Numbered from the stretch's first letter, positions 1 to 9,474 are shown. The stretch: DNA of 64,000 bases from CAYPIE01 sp964410665 (GCA_964410665.1 CAYPIE010000014.1:1-64000); one strand, 5' to 3'. The notes: generated by a model not told the origin, from the letters alone. Numbers and translations are program-made.

Positions 1-1253
1 TCCTGGTCAATGGAGCCACCGTGCTCGATGACTTCGCCTTCCAGGACGCTTCCCCGTTTCTCGACGTGACTGCACTTGACAAGGACAGCAATCTGCTCAA
101 CGGGGTCCAGCTGGATATCAGCGTCACCACTGCTGATGGAGCCACCGAAGTCTTCGCCACCTCGGTCGACTTAGGAACCGGTGTCGACTATGTCGCGGCC
201 GCCGTGGGCGAGCCATTCAACGGCTTCGGTCTGAGTGTGTTTGCACCGGCCCAGACCACCGGAACCATGGCCGGCAACACCGACCTACTGGTCCTCCACG
301 GCTCCCCCGATGCTCCCACTGTCGACATTGTCGCACGTGGCGTCGCCACCCTCGTTGATGACCTCTCCTTCACCGAGTTCTCCGATGGCTATGTCTCGGT
401 GCCGACGGATGCCTACACCATCGATGTTACCCTGGCCGATGGGAAGACCCGAGTCTTTACCTTCGACGTCGATCTGGCAGCGCTGAACCTTGATGGGCAG
501 GCACTGACGGTCGCGGCGAGCGGCTTTCTGTTTCCGGAAAGCAACCAACCAAGCTTTGTTCTTCAAGCCGTCCTAGCAAATGGCGACACGGTGGTGATCG
601 AGCCCGAAACCAGCGAAATCATCGACGGAACCGATCGGCGCGACCGTTTCTCGGTGAGGCTCGATCGATGGGATTCCAATATTGCCAAGATCTCCACCCC
701 CGAAGGTAGGGTCCAGTACTTCGTGCCCACGGCCCCCGAGATTACGCTGAACGGCTTGGATGGGTCGGACACCCTCAACCTGTACCTGCCCAAACCCGGC
801 GAGAACCTGCCGTTCATCAACTTCGACGGTGGCGCGGACCATGACCACATCAACATCTACGGCAGCCGCCGTAATGACAGTATCAGCGTTAGTGAAGAGT
901 CCTCCAAGTTCGTTCTGACACTCAATGGCAATACCCTCGCTGCCACGGATATCGAGGGCTTGTCGGCCTTCGGAAACCGCGGCCACGATGAGATCGACCT
1001 CTCTGGGATCCAGAGCTTCGGGGTACACGTCAATGGCGGCTCGGGCAACGATACGATCATCGGGGGAGCCGGCAATGACGTGCTCTTCGGCAGCTGGGGC
1101 AATGACGAGATCCGAGGCGGGGACGGCCACGATTCCCTCTTTGGTGGATTCGGCAAGGATAAGCTGTTCGGCGAAGAAGGCAATGACGTGCTCTTCGGCG
1201 GCTTCGGCAAAGACACGCTGGATGGTGGGCCGGGCGACGACTTTCCCCACTAA
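1..1253 (+). CDS. DUF4397 / RTX calcium-repeat surface protein (5' end outside window)
   Basis: This is the 3' part of a secreted or surface protein. The frame is open from the first codon of the window and reads through the GTG at 21, so the true start lies upstream. Two DUF4397-type beta-sandwich units can be seen: an incomplete first copy and a second one marked by LHGSPDAPTVD near 290-480. A linker follows, and the C-terminus holds about seven RTX-like nonapeptide repeats of GGxGNDxxx type (about 1030-1240), which in known families bind calcium and form a beta-roll. Such proteins often leave the cell by type I secretion or sit on the surface. No enzyme domain is visible. The neighbouring gene is convergent, 42 bases away. 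The partner or ligand is unknown. Confidence 0.8.
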   Translation, partial: LVNGATVLDDFAFQDASPFLDVTALDKDSNLLNGVQLDISVTTADGATEVFATSVDLGTGVDYVAAAVGEPFNGFGLSVFAPAQTTGTMAGNTDLLVLHGSPDAPTVDIVARGVATLVDDLSFTEFSDGYVSVPTDAYTIDVTLADGKTRVFTFDVDLAALNLDGQALTVAASGFLFPESNQPSFVLQAVLANGDTVVIEPETSEIIDGTDRRDRFSVRLDRWDSNIAKISTPEGRVQYFVPTAPEITLNGLDGSDTLNLYLPKPGENLPFINFDGGADHDHINIYGSRRNDSISVSEESSKFVLTLNGNTLAATDIEGLSAFGNRGHDEIDLSGIQSFGVHVNGGSGNDTIIGGAGNDVLFGSWGNDEIRGGDGHDSLFGGFGKDKLFGEEGNDVLFGGFGKDTLDGGPGDDFPH

Positions 1254-1295
1254 ACCCACCCTTGCTCAACAACCTCTCGAGCGGGGGTGTTCGTC

Positions 1296-2387
1296 TTAAC
1301 CGATTAGGGCGATCTCTGCCACCAACCCTGGACCGAATCCCAGCATGACGCAAGGTCCAGGGGGGTTTGACTGTTGTAGTCGCTCTAAGATAAATAGCAC
1401 TGTTGGCGAGGACATATTGCCATACTCGGCCAGGACCTGGTGAGACACCGCCGTGACTCCCCGGTCCAGGTCGAGACTTTCTTCCACACTGGTCAAAATG
1501 CGTGGTCCCCCGGGATGGACTGCCCACGAACCAACCGCGGACAAGTCCAGCCCTTGCTGCTCGAGCCAGCTCGCCAGCCAGGGCCGTAGTTGCCGCCCGA
1601 TGAGTTCCGGAACCTGACTCGACAGCGTCATCTCAAAACCATGATTGCCGACCCGCCAGGTCATCGCCTCCGTGGAGTTGGGAAACACACACGACCCGGT
1701 CGCTCGGACCTGCCAGGCCTCGGGCTGAAGCTCTGCTGCTGCCAGGACCATGGCAGCGGCCCCGTCGGCGAACAGAACATTCCCTAAGAATCGTTCGGGA
1801 TCCCATTGAAAGCGGTAATGCAGACTACACAGTTCGACCGCACAGAGAAGGACCCGTGCGGAGGGGTCCGCGGCGACAATCGCCCGAGCCACGCGCAGGC
1901 CGTTGATCGCACCATGACAACCCATAAACCCGACATGGACCCGTTCGGTGGTCGGGCGTAACCCCAAACGCTGGATCAGATGAATATCTACCCCGGGTGC
2001 CACAAAGCCGGTACAGGTGACACAGATCAAATGGGTGATCCGAGTGGGATCTCCCTCTGCCGCAGCAACCGCTTTCGCCGCAGCTTCCTCGGCCAGTGGT
2101 AGGGCATGTTCCGCGTAGTAGTCCATGCGAGCTTGGGTACTGGGCCCCTCTGGATCGGCGGGGATGACTTCCTCACCCTGAACCCGGGGGGCAAGCCAGT
2201 CATACGCCGTGGTATAAGGCACTACCGTATGACGCTTCCGGACACCCGATTTGCGATAAAGCACGTTCAAGAGTTTGCGTTGTCGCTCGCTGGTACAGCA
2301 GATGTCACAGGCCATCGTAGTGGCCTGTTCCTGGGACATGGTATGATCCGGTACCGCAGTACCCAGCCCGAGTATGGCAACACTCAT
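1296..2387 (-). CDS. Type III polyketide synthase (chalcone/stilbene synthase family)
   Basis: This homodimeric ketosynthase extends a CoA-activated starter with malonyl-CoA and cyclises the chain. The 363 residues have the usual family length. The catalytic triad is visible: Cys125 in VTCTGF, His291 in AVHPGG and Asn324 in GNMSSP, and the C-terminus ends in the family-typical GFGPG. The start is the ATG at 2387, with AGGAAG upstream; an in-frame TTG at 2396 is less likely. It is the last gene of a three-gene unit with a methyltransferase and an FAD oxidoreductase, starting just after the FAD gene's stop. From memory, this gene trio in planctomycetes has been linked to alkylresorcinol-type phenolic lipids; the product here is inferred, not shown. 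Confidence 0.9.
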   Translation of the reverse strand: MSVAILGLGTAVPDHTMSQEQATTMACDICCTSERQRKLLNVLYRKSGVRKRHTVVPYTTAYDWLAPRVQGEEVIPADPEGPSTQARMDYYAEHALPLAEEAAAKAVAAAEGDPTRITHLICVTCTGFVAPGVDIHLIQRLGLRPTTERVHVGFMGCHGAINGLRVARAIVAADPSARVLLCAVELCSLHYRFQWDPERFLGNVLFADGAAAMVLAAAELQPEAWQVRATGSCVFPNSTEAMTWRVGNHGFEMTLSSQVPELIGRQLRPWLASWLEQQGLDLSAVGSWAVHPGGPRILTSVEESLDLDRGVTAVSHQVLAEYGNMSSPTVLFILERLQQSNPPGPCVMLGFGPGLVAEIALIG

Positions 2388-2389
2388 AG

Positions 2390-3562
2390 TTAGCAACTTC
2401 CTGATGCAAGATGATACGGAGGGGTCGGGCAGGGCGCATTAAGCGCTGCAATAAACGGTCGGGCCAAGCCTGGGTACCAAGATAGCCCGTGACCTAGGTA
2501 GTGTGCAAGTCGCCGCGAGCGTAATCCCTGACGCATAAGCTTGCATATCCGTTGACGTCGACCGACCAAACGCTCGTGCCGGTGTTCCCAGGCGGCCACC
2601 AAACTCGGGCGCCAGCGAGCAATCGCCTGGATAGCCAGATCCACTACCTGGGCCCCGGCCAACAGTGCCCAGGCCATCCCCTCACCTGTGAAAGGTTCGA
2701 CATATCCCGTTGCATCACCAATGAGCAGTAACCGCTCGGTACCCAGCCGTTGTGGTCGGCGGGTTAATCGTGGCGTTCCCTTCCAGCAAGACTGCGCCAG
2801 TCCCGGCAAATCATCGGCTCCCACCTCGCCAAGCAGTTGCCCCACGGCTGCCGCGGGACTTCCTGCCTGCCGCAGAACGGCAGGGGCCATGGCCGCGGCC
2901 ACATCCAGTCTCCCATCGCCGAGCTGGACCAGACCAACATACCCAGCCGAAGCCGCATGCATGACGATCACCCCGGCTGGCACGGATTGATCGGCTTCCG
3001 GGAGCAAGGTCCCCAGTCCGATGTAGGCATCCTGACGGGGCTGCCCGGTTAACATGGGCAGCTCGGCTGCAAACGGGGGAGTGAGCCCGGTTGCCAACAG
3101 GACCACTTTGGCACGCAGCTGCCACACCTGTTGCTGCCAACGGGCCCTGACCACCCGGTGCGCATCGGTCTGCTGCGTCCGCTCCACCAACGTCTCGGGC
3201 AAGAACGTGGCCCCGGCCGCCACCGCAGCCTCAACCAAGGCCATATCGAGTTCCGCTCGAGACACCGCTACTCCCGCCGGGAGCGGTAAATGGGCAGTAC
3301 TATGTCGTTGGCGCAAGATCAGTCGGTGGATCCTGGGGGCGTTGAGTTGCTCGACGAGTCGTCCCAGACCACAGCCGGCCAGCACGCTCAGGCCAGCACC
3401 ATTCAGACACCCTCCGCATACCTTGTCGCGTGGGAAGCCGGCTCGGTCGAGGAGCAAGACCGACACCCCCGCTTGGGCTAATTGTCGTGCCGCCAGACTT
3501 CCCGCCGGCCCTGCTCCGACCACGAGTGCATCCCAAACCTGCTCCGCCGCCGCCTGGATCAT
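2390..3562 (-). CDS. FAD-dependent oxidoreductase, geranylgeranyl reductase family
   Basis: This 390-residue flavoprotein has an N-terminal Rossmann dinucleotide-binding motif (VVGAGPAGSLAARQLA) and a following acidic residue that should bind the FAD ribose. The CGGCLN stretch and a later GDATGYVEPFTGEGMAWAL motif are typical of the geranylgeranyl reductase/halogenase-like superfamily (FAD second binding site). The ATG at 3562 overlaps the methyltransferase stop as ATGA, so translation is coupled; the longer frame back to 3730 would overlap that gene deeply and is rejected. It probably oxidises or reduces the polyketide made by the adjacent type III PKS. The substrate is unknown. Confidence 0.85.
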   Translation of the reverse strand: MIQAAAEQVWDALVVGAGPAGSLAARQLAQAGVSVLLLDRAGFPRDKVCGGCLNGAGLSVLAGCGLGRLVEQLNAPRIHRLILRQRHSTAHLPLPAGVAVSRAELDMALVEAAVAAGATFLPETLVERTQQTDAHRVVRARWQQQVWQLRAKVVLLATGLTPPFAAELPMLTGQPRQDAYIGLGTLLPEADQSVPAGVIVMHAASAGYVGLVQLGDGRLDVAAAMAPAVLRQAGSPAAAVGQLLGEVGADDLPGLAQSCWKGTPRLTRRPQRLGTERLLLIGDATGYVEPFTGEGMAWALLAGAQVVDLAIQAIARWRPSLVAAWEHRHERLVGRRQRICKLMRQGLRSRRLAHYLGHGLSWYPGLARPFIAALNAPCPTPPYHLASGSC

Positions 3563-4275
3563 GACTTCTCCCAGAATAACCGTAGCCGCGCCGGCCAATG
3601 ACAAGTCACTTGAGCGCCTTCCAACCCGGCCGCCGCTGCCAGAGTGACCAGTTCGCTCCGAGTGTACGCCGCCAAGACTGAGCGTGGGCCATCGACATGC
3701 ACAATCTCCGACCGTGTCAACAGCTGACAAGCCGTTTGTGCGAGCAGATAGGCATAGCGACTGCGCCGCAGGTCATTGACCAGAACCAGGTGGTTGGTCG
3801 CAGCGGCCATCTGTGTCAGCAGATGAATACTCTGGGCATCATTGAGGTGATGCAGAAACAGTGAACAAGTTACGATATCGAAGCCTGTCGGCAGAGACTC
3901 GGCAAGCACATCTTGGCGGTGAAATTGCACCCTCCCTCCGGTAGCACCGCTGTTGGTTTGCGCGAATCCGACTGCCGTGGGGCTACAGTCCAGCCCAACG
4001 ATCTCCACAGCAATCTTCGCCCGTTGAGCCCGCCAATAAAGGCCCAGGCTGACATCACCTCCCCCGCTGGCGACATCTAGAATCCTCCATGGTTTGGTCG
4101 TCCTTAGGGGCATGTGGCGGCGGATCGCCCGCCACAGCAGGCCAACACTATGACTCCAGCGATTGATCCGGGCCAATCCGCGCAAAGCCCGCTGGTGGCA
4201 TTCGCGTGCCAGCTGCGGATCATCCATCAGCTCGCCCTGGAGATGACGATGGGAACAATCAGGAATCGATATCAT
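3559..4275 (-). CDS. Class I SAM-dependent methyltransferase of the PKS cluster
   Basis: This is a 238-residue Rossmann-fold methyltransferase. Motif I is LDVASGGGDVSLGL (SAM glycine loop), followed by the acidic motif II in IVGLDCSP, and a FDIVTCSLFLHHL motif IV region as in UbiE/small-molecule methyltransferases. I chose the ATG at 4275 because GAAGGT precedes it; an upstream ATG at 4338 and a downstream one at 4227 are alternatives. It is the first gene of the unit with the FAD oxidoreductase (ATGA overlap) and the type III PKS, so it likely O- or C-methylates the polyketide or its quinone. Which atom is methylated cannot be read from the sequence. Confidence 0.85.
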   Translation of the reverse strand: MISIPDCSHRHLQGELMDDPQLARECHQRALRGLARINRWSHSVGLLWRAIRRHMPLRTTKPWRILDVASGGGDVSLGLYWRAQRAKIAVEIVGLDCSPTAVGFAQTNSGATGGRVQFHRQDVLAESLPTGFDIVTCSLFLHHLNDAQSIHLLTQMAAATNHLVLVNDLRRSRYAYLLAQTACQLLTRSEIVHVDGPRSVLAAYTRSELVTLAAAAGLEGAQVTCHWPARLRLFWEKS

Positions 4276-4311
4276 CGGCTGACCTTCATGCGGCGACCAG
4301 GCTTGGGACAT

Positions 4312-4353
4312 CCTTAGGCAAGCCGGTTCCCTCGTCAAGCGGCTTACCTAAGG
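4312..4353 (-). terminator. Hairpin overlapping the stop of the GH10-dockerin pseudogene
   Basis: CCTTAGG-C-AAGCCG pairs with CGGCTT-A-CCTAAGG, giving 13 base pairs with one 1x1 mismatch and a 14-nt loop. It sits between the decayed xylanase gene and the methyltransferase, both minus strand, and includes the xylanase stop codon. No strong U tract follows, so it may be an inefficient or Rho-assisted terminator. Confidence 0.5.
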
Positions 4354-6881
4354 AATACCGGGAATCGCCGGTACCGAACGTCCCGCTACCTTGGCCAACA
4401 GCAGACTCACATCTCCGACGGTGAGCCGCCCATCTCCGGTAACCTCGCCCAGAAGGTGTGGATCGGTGCGCGGCCAAGCCGCACAGCCCGTCGCACGACC
4501 CGCCACCAGCTGGAGCAATGCGACCACATCTTGCACAGTGTGCCGACCATCGCCATCGCTATCGCCTAGGTAGCCGATGCGATGCACGGCGGTATCGCCT
4601 ATCGCTGGTATGTGATTGACTTGGACTTGCTGGAGCACCAGCCGATGCGCCACTCCAAGGGTCGCTGTTTCCGGGACACTCACCGTGAGCCATACGAGCG
4701 GGTTGGCAACACCATCCAGCGGCGCTGGACTCTGCACGTGCAAGGCAGCAGTCCCTGGCGTGGTGGTATCGAACTCTACCTGGGCCCCTTCCGGTAACTC
4801 CTCCGAAGGCCTGGCCCCTTCGATGTGCAGCAACGCCGGGTCGTAGGCAATCTCAAGGCGGACACTCGTCACTTCCTGAGCATCCCTCAAGCTTAGCGGT
4901 AGTCCGTACCCAGTATTGGGCACCTGCACCAACTGGCCGGGTCCGCGCGTGAAGTCGGGCAGACTCACGATGACCCCTTCTGGGGCAGTTACCGTGAAAC
5001 GCATTTGGTAGTCATCCCCTGGCGTACCATCGGCATTGCCGTCCAGGAGATTCCCTTGCTGGTCGGCAAAGGCATCCTCCGCACTACGTAGCCTCAGGGT
5101 GTAATCCCCTGCAGGCAGCGGTTCGCCACTAGCAATCCAAGCAAAGTCGCGGCCAGCCAAATCCGCAACCAGCGAGCCGTTCACGAGAACCTCGGGGCCG
5201 TCAAGGCTCAAATGCAACACCCCTTCCAAGGCCGGATGACTGAAGGCAATCGTCAACACATCGCGGAGATAGTCCGCCTGCAGTTGCCGGTCGGTGGTGT
5301 CGACATCTAGCTCGGTGATTTGCAGTCGCGGCAACCGCTGTGCAAAATGATCCAAGCGGCGAGCGAGCTCCGGGATCCCTGTGAGCGTACTTTCGCGGAA
5401 ATGGCCTTGGAATCCAATTCCATCGACCGGTGCATCCCGTTCCAGCATCCGCTCGATAAAACCGGTGTAGGCATCGATGCGGCTCCCCCCAGGAAGATTC
5501 TGATCCTCATTGAGCCAGAATTCTCCCTGAAGATAGAGACGTTTCATTTCCTTGATAATGCTTGCATTCAAGTCTGCGCCATAGCGAGTCTCGAGCGTGT
5601 CACCCGACCAGCCAATCGGATGGTTGATCCCATCCCATTCTTGCACCCGAGCGCCGATCGCCGGGAGTTTGCGACGGAGATGCTGCATCAGGCGTTGGTC
5701 CAGGCCGTCAGAGGTATCTCGGTTGTGGTTCCAGTCATCGGGACCTTGGATATTGCCCCAGGCTCCATAGTGGCCGCGCACCTGGATGCCACGTTCGGCC
5801 AACCAATCCAATGCCCGGTCGGTCCAGGATTGACGAAAGCGGTGATGATCGTTCGACTGAGCCTCCTCCCAAGCAGCCCACTTCAGATCGTTCTCAAGGA
5901 CGACCTTGTTAAAGTTGGCCGCAACCATGGCCCGGTAGCGCAATAGATCCTGCCAGGTCGTCTCCCCTTTGGCCCAGTTCGGCAGGGCCTGCCACTCTTC
6001 CTCGGTGATGCCAAGCAAACGTGCCTTGACGGCGGTGCCAAAGCCAAAGGTATGCTGCTGCATGGCCAGTCGGACCTAGGCATCGGCCAACGGGTTGCCC
6101 TGGGGATCGACCACCTCCATGGTGGCGGGTGCCATCCGGTGCTCGACAATACGGGCTTGGGCTTCGGCACGCCAGGGTGCATCCGCGCCCCGTCCAGCAT
6201 ACGTGCTGCCGGTCCGGGGCAACGCGTCGACGCGATACGGATCCCGATAATTGAGGATCTCGAGCCCACCGATCTCGATCGTCTGATCAATGGCTCCAAC
6301 AAAGACCACAAAGTTGTGCTGCCCATCGGACCATGTTTCCGTCATCGCGAAGGGAACTAGAAACTGTTGCCAATCCGCTCCTGCGTGAACGGCCACCTCG
6401 CATCCTTGGTCCAGGGAGGGGCATTCTCCTGCAAAAAGCCTGTGGCACGAGACAATCCTTCCGGGTCGGAGGAGGTACCTCGAGCAAACACCTGGATTAG
6501 CAGGACATCTCCTTCGACAAGATCGCCCAGCGTATCCAGCCCAAGTTGCACTTGCCACGGATTCGGGGTTGCCTCAGGCACCTCGACTCGGACAGCATGC
6601 GAAAACGGCAATGCCCCGACTTGCACCACGCTTCGAGTGGCGGCATTGTTCCGATTGGCGATCAAAACCAGATCATCGTGCGGCGTGTCATCGGGCAACA
6701 GGCTGATCCCCCCGCTTGGCAAGTCAATCCAAGGCACCAGCCGTCCCTCGAGCAACTCGAGAGCGAGCAAGGTTGACCCAGCCTTTCGTGTACCGAAGTG
6801 GAGTCCAGCCAAGTCCAGGGGTCGCCTTGCCATCATCGACTCCGAATGGCTCGAGCATTTCTTGACGAATGCCAGCGACAC
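4348..6881 (-). pseudogene. Decayed, probably chimeric GH10 xylanase-like/dockerin gene
   Basis: Three in-order pieces make one extracellular protein. Piece one (6881 to about 6390) has the N-terminal signature LALELLEGRLVPW seen in planctomycete exported proteins and a carbohydrate-binding-like beta domain. A one-base frameshift near 6380-6400 shifts to piece two, which continues the domain (ADWQQFLVPF, QTIEIGGLEILNY). An in-frame TAG at 6078-6076 then separates it from piece three by only four codons. Piece three begins like a GH10 domain (HTFGFGTAV) and keeps the nucleophile Glu in ITELDVD, but the acid/base position reads WDGINHP (His instead of Glu), and the barrel stops after ALEGVL, without the usual final strand. 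It runs on into an Ig-like, a cohesin-like and a C-terminal dockerin region (GDSDGDGRHTVQDV and GEVTGDGRLTVGDV). I infer a non-functional or non-catalytic remnant; sequencing errors could explain one lesion. Confidence 0.75.
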
Positions 6882-7107
6882 AAAAGTTGCGACCCAAGAG
6901 ATCGAACCAGATATTTAAACTAACGCTCTAGATTTTCGTTCTCAATAGAGCAGAGCTTTCCCACGAAGTTTGGATTCCTTCGGTCCCCCGTGAAAGCGGA
7001 TCCGCCGACAGCGGGTACTTGGCCGGGCGGGTTTTACCGGGTCAGCGCGGTGGACAGGCTTGCTCCAAGTCCGGACAATAGTGAAGGATCTTCGAGGAGA
7101 TGACTTT

Positions 7108-8100
7108 ATGGCCGCCAATCTGACGCCGCAGTATCTCGACGCTGAGGAGGCGTACCGCAGGGCGCAAACGCCCGAGGAACGCCTTGCCTGCCTCCAGAAA
7201 ATGTGGACCCTGCTACCCAAGCACAAGGCCAGTGAAAAGCTGCAGGCAGAACTCAAAACCAAAATCAGTGCTACCAAAAAGGAGTTGGAGAAGGAACTCA
7301 CCTCGCCCAAAAAGGGGGGCGTCAGTTACAAGATCCCCCGCCAAGGTGCAGGGCAGATTTTGCTTCTGGGCGCCCCGAACGCGGGCAAGAGTGCCTTTTT
7401 GGCCAAGGTCACCCGGGCCAAACCGGAAGTGGCTGCGTTCCCCTTTAGCACGCGGGAACCGCTGGCTGGGATGATGGATTGGGAGGATGTCCGGATCCAG
7501 CTCATCGATATGCCGCCGATTACCAAGGACTTTTTTGAACCTTACGTTTCCGATATGCTGCAAGTCGGCGATGCGGTCGCCCTGTTTGTTGATCTCGCCA
7601 ATGACGATGCGCCATTTGAGACCGAGGCCGTCCTCGACCAACTGGCCAGTGTGAAGAAACGACTGGTTAGGGCGGAACCCGAGGAGCCCGACGACTGGAC
7701 GATCTGCTATCGCAAGACCCTCCTGGTCGCCAACAAATGCGATGCGCCCGATGCGGATGCTCGATTAGAAATCGTCCGCGAGATGTTCGCCGAGCCATTT
7801 CCCATTGAAGTGGTCTCGGTGGAACGTGGCGATGGTCTGGAGGCGTTACGCACCGCGCTGTATCAACTGCTGGGGGTGATGCGCGTCTACACCAAACTCC
7901 CAGGAAAGCCTGCGGATCGAACCTCCCCATACACTTGCCCGATTGGCAGCTCGGTGGAAGTGCTCGCGGGCAAGATTCATCAGGATTTTATTGAGAAACT
8001 GAAGTCGGCCCGGGTCTGGGGTACTGGTGTTCATGACGGGCAAACCGTCAAGCGTGACCATATCCTTCATGACAAGGACGTGGTGGAGCTGCATCTATGA
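7108..8100 (+). CDS. DRG/Obg-like GTPase with C-terminal TGS domain
   Basis: This 330-residue TRAFAC-class GTPase starts with a basic helical region, followed by the G domain: P-loop GAPNAGKSAF, a G2-like FSTREP region, G3 as DMPP (the usual last Gly is Pro), and NKCD as G4. The last 70 residues resemble the TGS domain found in DRG proteins and threonyl-tRNA synthetases, ending DKDVVELHL. The ATG at 7108 is preceded by GAGGAG and fits the conserved part; an earlier frame start at 7060 lacks support. Its last codons overlap the next gene as ATGA, so it is coupled to the RicT-like gene. Such GTPases usually act on ribosomes or RNA; the exact target is unknown. Confidence 0.85.
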   Translation: MAANLTPQYLDAEEAYRRAQTPEERLACLQKMWTLLPKHKASEKLQAELKTKISATKKELEKELTSPKKGGVSYKIPRQGAGQILLLGAPNAGKSAFLAKVTRAKPEVAAFPFSTREPLAGMMDWEDVRIQLIDMPPITKDFFEPYVSDMLQVGDAVALFVDLANDDAPFETEAVLDQLASVKKRLVRAEPEEPDDWTICYRKTLLVANKCDAPDADARLEIVREMFAEPFPIEVVSVERGDGLEALRTALYQLLGVMRVYTKLPGKPADRTSPYTCPIGSSVEVLAGKIHQDFIEKLKSARVWGTGVHDGQTVKRDHILHDKDVVELHL

Positions 8101-8975
8101 GCTTGACAGGTGAAGATGCGTCGGGGGACACCTATCTGTTGCGGCATGGCGCCATGCGATTTCTTGGGGAGTACCGCCCCGAACGGGCCGTCGAGGAGTC
8201 TGCCCACGCTTCCCAAGCGACAGCGGCCGCCGCAGGGTATCGTCGCGGCGATCAGGTGATTGCCCGGACCCCTCGTGGGCTCGAGGTCGGAGAGATTCTG
8301 TGTCCCTGCCGTCCTGACATGCTCGCCGCTCTGCCCGAACCGACCACCGGCACCATTGTGCGGCGACTGAGCTCCGAGGATCACGATCGCCTGGCAGCCA
8401 TGCAAGCAAATCGCCAGAGCGACTATGCACTTGCCACACAATTAATTGAATCGCATCAGCTAGCCATGCAGCTGATCGATGTGGAGCGGCTTTTTGGCGG
8501 CGAACGGATTATCTTTTACTTCTTAGCCGAGAAGCGGGTTGATTTTCGTGAACTGGTCAAGTCGATGGCCCGTGAGTTCCAGACGCGGATTGAACTACGG
8601 CAGATCGGCGTGCGCGACGAGGCCAAACTCCTTGCCGATTACGGCGATTGCGGCAAACCGGTGTGCTGCAATACGCACATGGTCGTCATGCCTCCGGTGT
8701 CGATGCGCATGGCCAAGTTACAAAAATCCACCCTGGACCCGGCCAAGATCTCTGGCCGTTGCGGTCGCCTGAAGTGTTGCCTTCGCTTCGAGCAGGAGGT
8801 ATATGAAGAGTTCCAGCGGGAATTACCTCCGGTGGGCAGTCGCATTGTCACCCGCAAGGGGCAAGGCAAAGTGCTTGCCCAGGAGATTCTCGCGCGAAAG
8901 CTATTAGTGGAATTCGAGGACGGTCGGCGTCTGCCGGTTCGCGTCGACGAAGTCTTGACCCGCTTGGGCAAATAA
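8097..8975 (+). CDS. PSP1 C-terminal domain protein (RicT/YaaT family)
   Basis: The 292-residue protein contains the PSP1 domain around residues 55-235 with the family's cysteine-rich signature: DYGDCGKPVCCNTH and GRCGRLKCCLRFE. In Bacillus the homologue RicT joins RicA and RicF in an iron-sulfur-bearing complex that affects RNase Y processing; whether that complex exists here is not shown. The C-terminus (VGSRIVTRKGQGKVLAQEI) resembles a small KOW/SH3-like beta domain. It is translationally coupled to the GTPase upstream (ATGA at 8097-8100). Length is similar to the family. Confidence 0.9.
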   Translation: MSLTGEDASGDTYLLRHGAMRFLGEYRPERAVEESAHASQATAAAAGYRRGDQVIARTPRGLEVGEILCPCRPDMLAALPEPTTGTIVRRLSSEDHDRLAAMQANRQSDYALATQLIESHQLAMQLIDVERLFGGERIIFYFLAEKRVDFRELVKSMAREFQTRIELRQIGVRDEAKLLADYGDCGKPVCCNTHMVVMPPVSMRMAKLQKSTLDPAKISGRCGRLKCCLRFEQEVYEEFQRELPPVGSRIVTRKGQGKVLAQEILARKLLVEFEDGRRLPVRVDEVLTRLGK

Positions 8976-9027
8976 CTCCACCCGGTCGGCCAGCCCCATG
9001 CCTGCGGCACACGAAGGACCCTCACCC

Positions 9028-9474
9028 GTGAGCACCCAGAGCCATATCGAAAAAACGATCCACGCCATCGTCCGCCAGGATCCACGCTATCCTTTCCAAG
9101 CATATTTATTTATGCTTCAAGCCCTCGAACATACGCAAAAACGGCTGGGACGCGGTTCGTCGCTCGAACCGGAAAGTGGCGAAGCGCAGGAAGAAAAGCA
9201 CGTGAGTGGCCTGGAATTACTCGAAGGCGTTCGCGATCTGGCCGTGCGTGAATTCGGCCTGATGGCGCGCGTGGTGTTCAAGCTGTGGGGCATCCGCAAA
9301 ACCGATGATGTTGGCAACCTGATTTTCAACCTGATTGAGGCGGAACTACTTAGTAAAACCGACAAGGATACTCGACAAGATTTTCACAACCAGTTTGATC
9401 TGGAAAAGACGCTGGTCGATAGCTTCTCCATCGAGCTGTCCGAAGTCCCTTGGTTGCAGCGAGACAATGAATGA
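9028..9474 (+). CDS. Minf_1886 family protein, function unknown
   Basis: This acidic 148-residue protein matches, from memory, the uncharacterised Minf_1886 family of planctomycetes and verrucomicrobia: HIEKTIHAIVRQDPRYPFQAY at the N-terminus, then EKHVSGLELLEGVRDLAVREFG and VVFKLWGIRKTDDVGNLIFN. I chose GTG 9028, which has AAGGA nine bases upstream; an ATG at 8998 has no ribosome-binding site. No catalytic motif or membrane segment is evident. Its stop overlaps the next start as ATGA. The position after RicT and a ribosome-type GTPase hints at an RNA or translation role, but that is only context. Confidence 0.8.
   Translation: MSTQSHIEKTIHAIVRQDPRYPFQAYLFMLQALEHTQKRLGRGSSLEPESGEAQEEKHVSGLELLEGVRDLAVREFGLMARVVFKLWGIRKTDDVGNLIFNLIEAELLSKTDKDTRQDFHNQFDLEKTLVDSFSIELSEVPWLQRDNE

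Noticed and set aside
1030..1240. Repeat array that might be taken for CRISPR
   Set aside because: The repeats are in-frame 27-nt units of RTX protein repeats with no distinct spacers; no cas genes are nearby.
573..1259. Long minus-strand frame opposite the RTX protein
   Set aside because: It is the antisense of GGxGNDxxx repeats, which naturally give long open frames on the other strand.
6076..6078. Pyrrolysine or other recoding at the TAG
   Set aside because: No supporting element or machinery is visible, and further lesions in the same gene point to decay.
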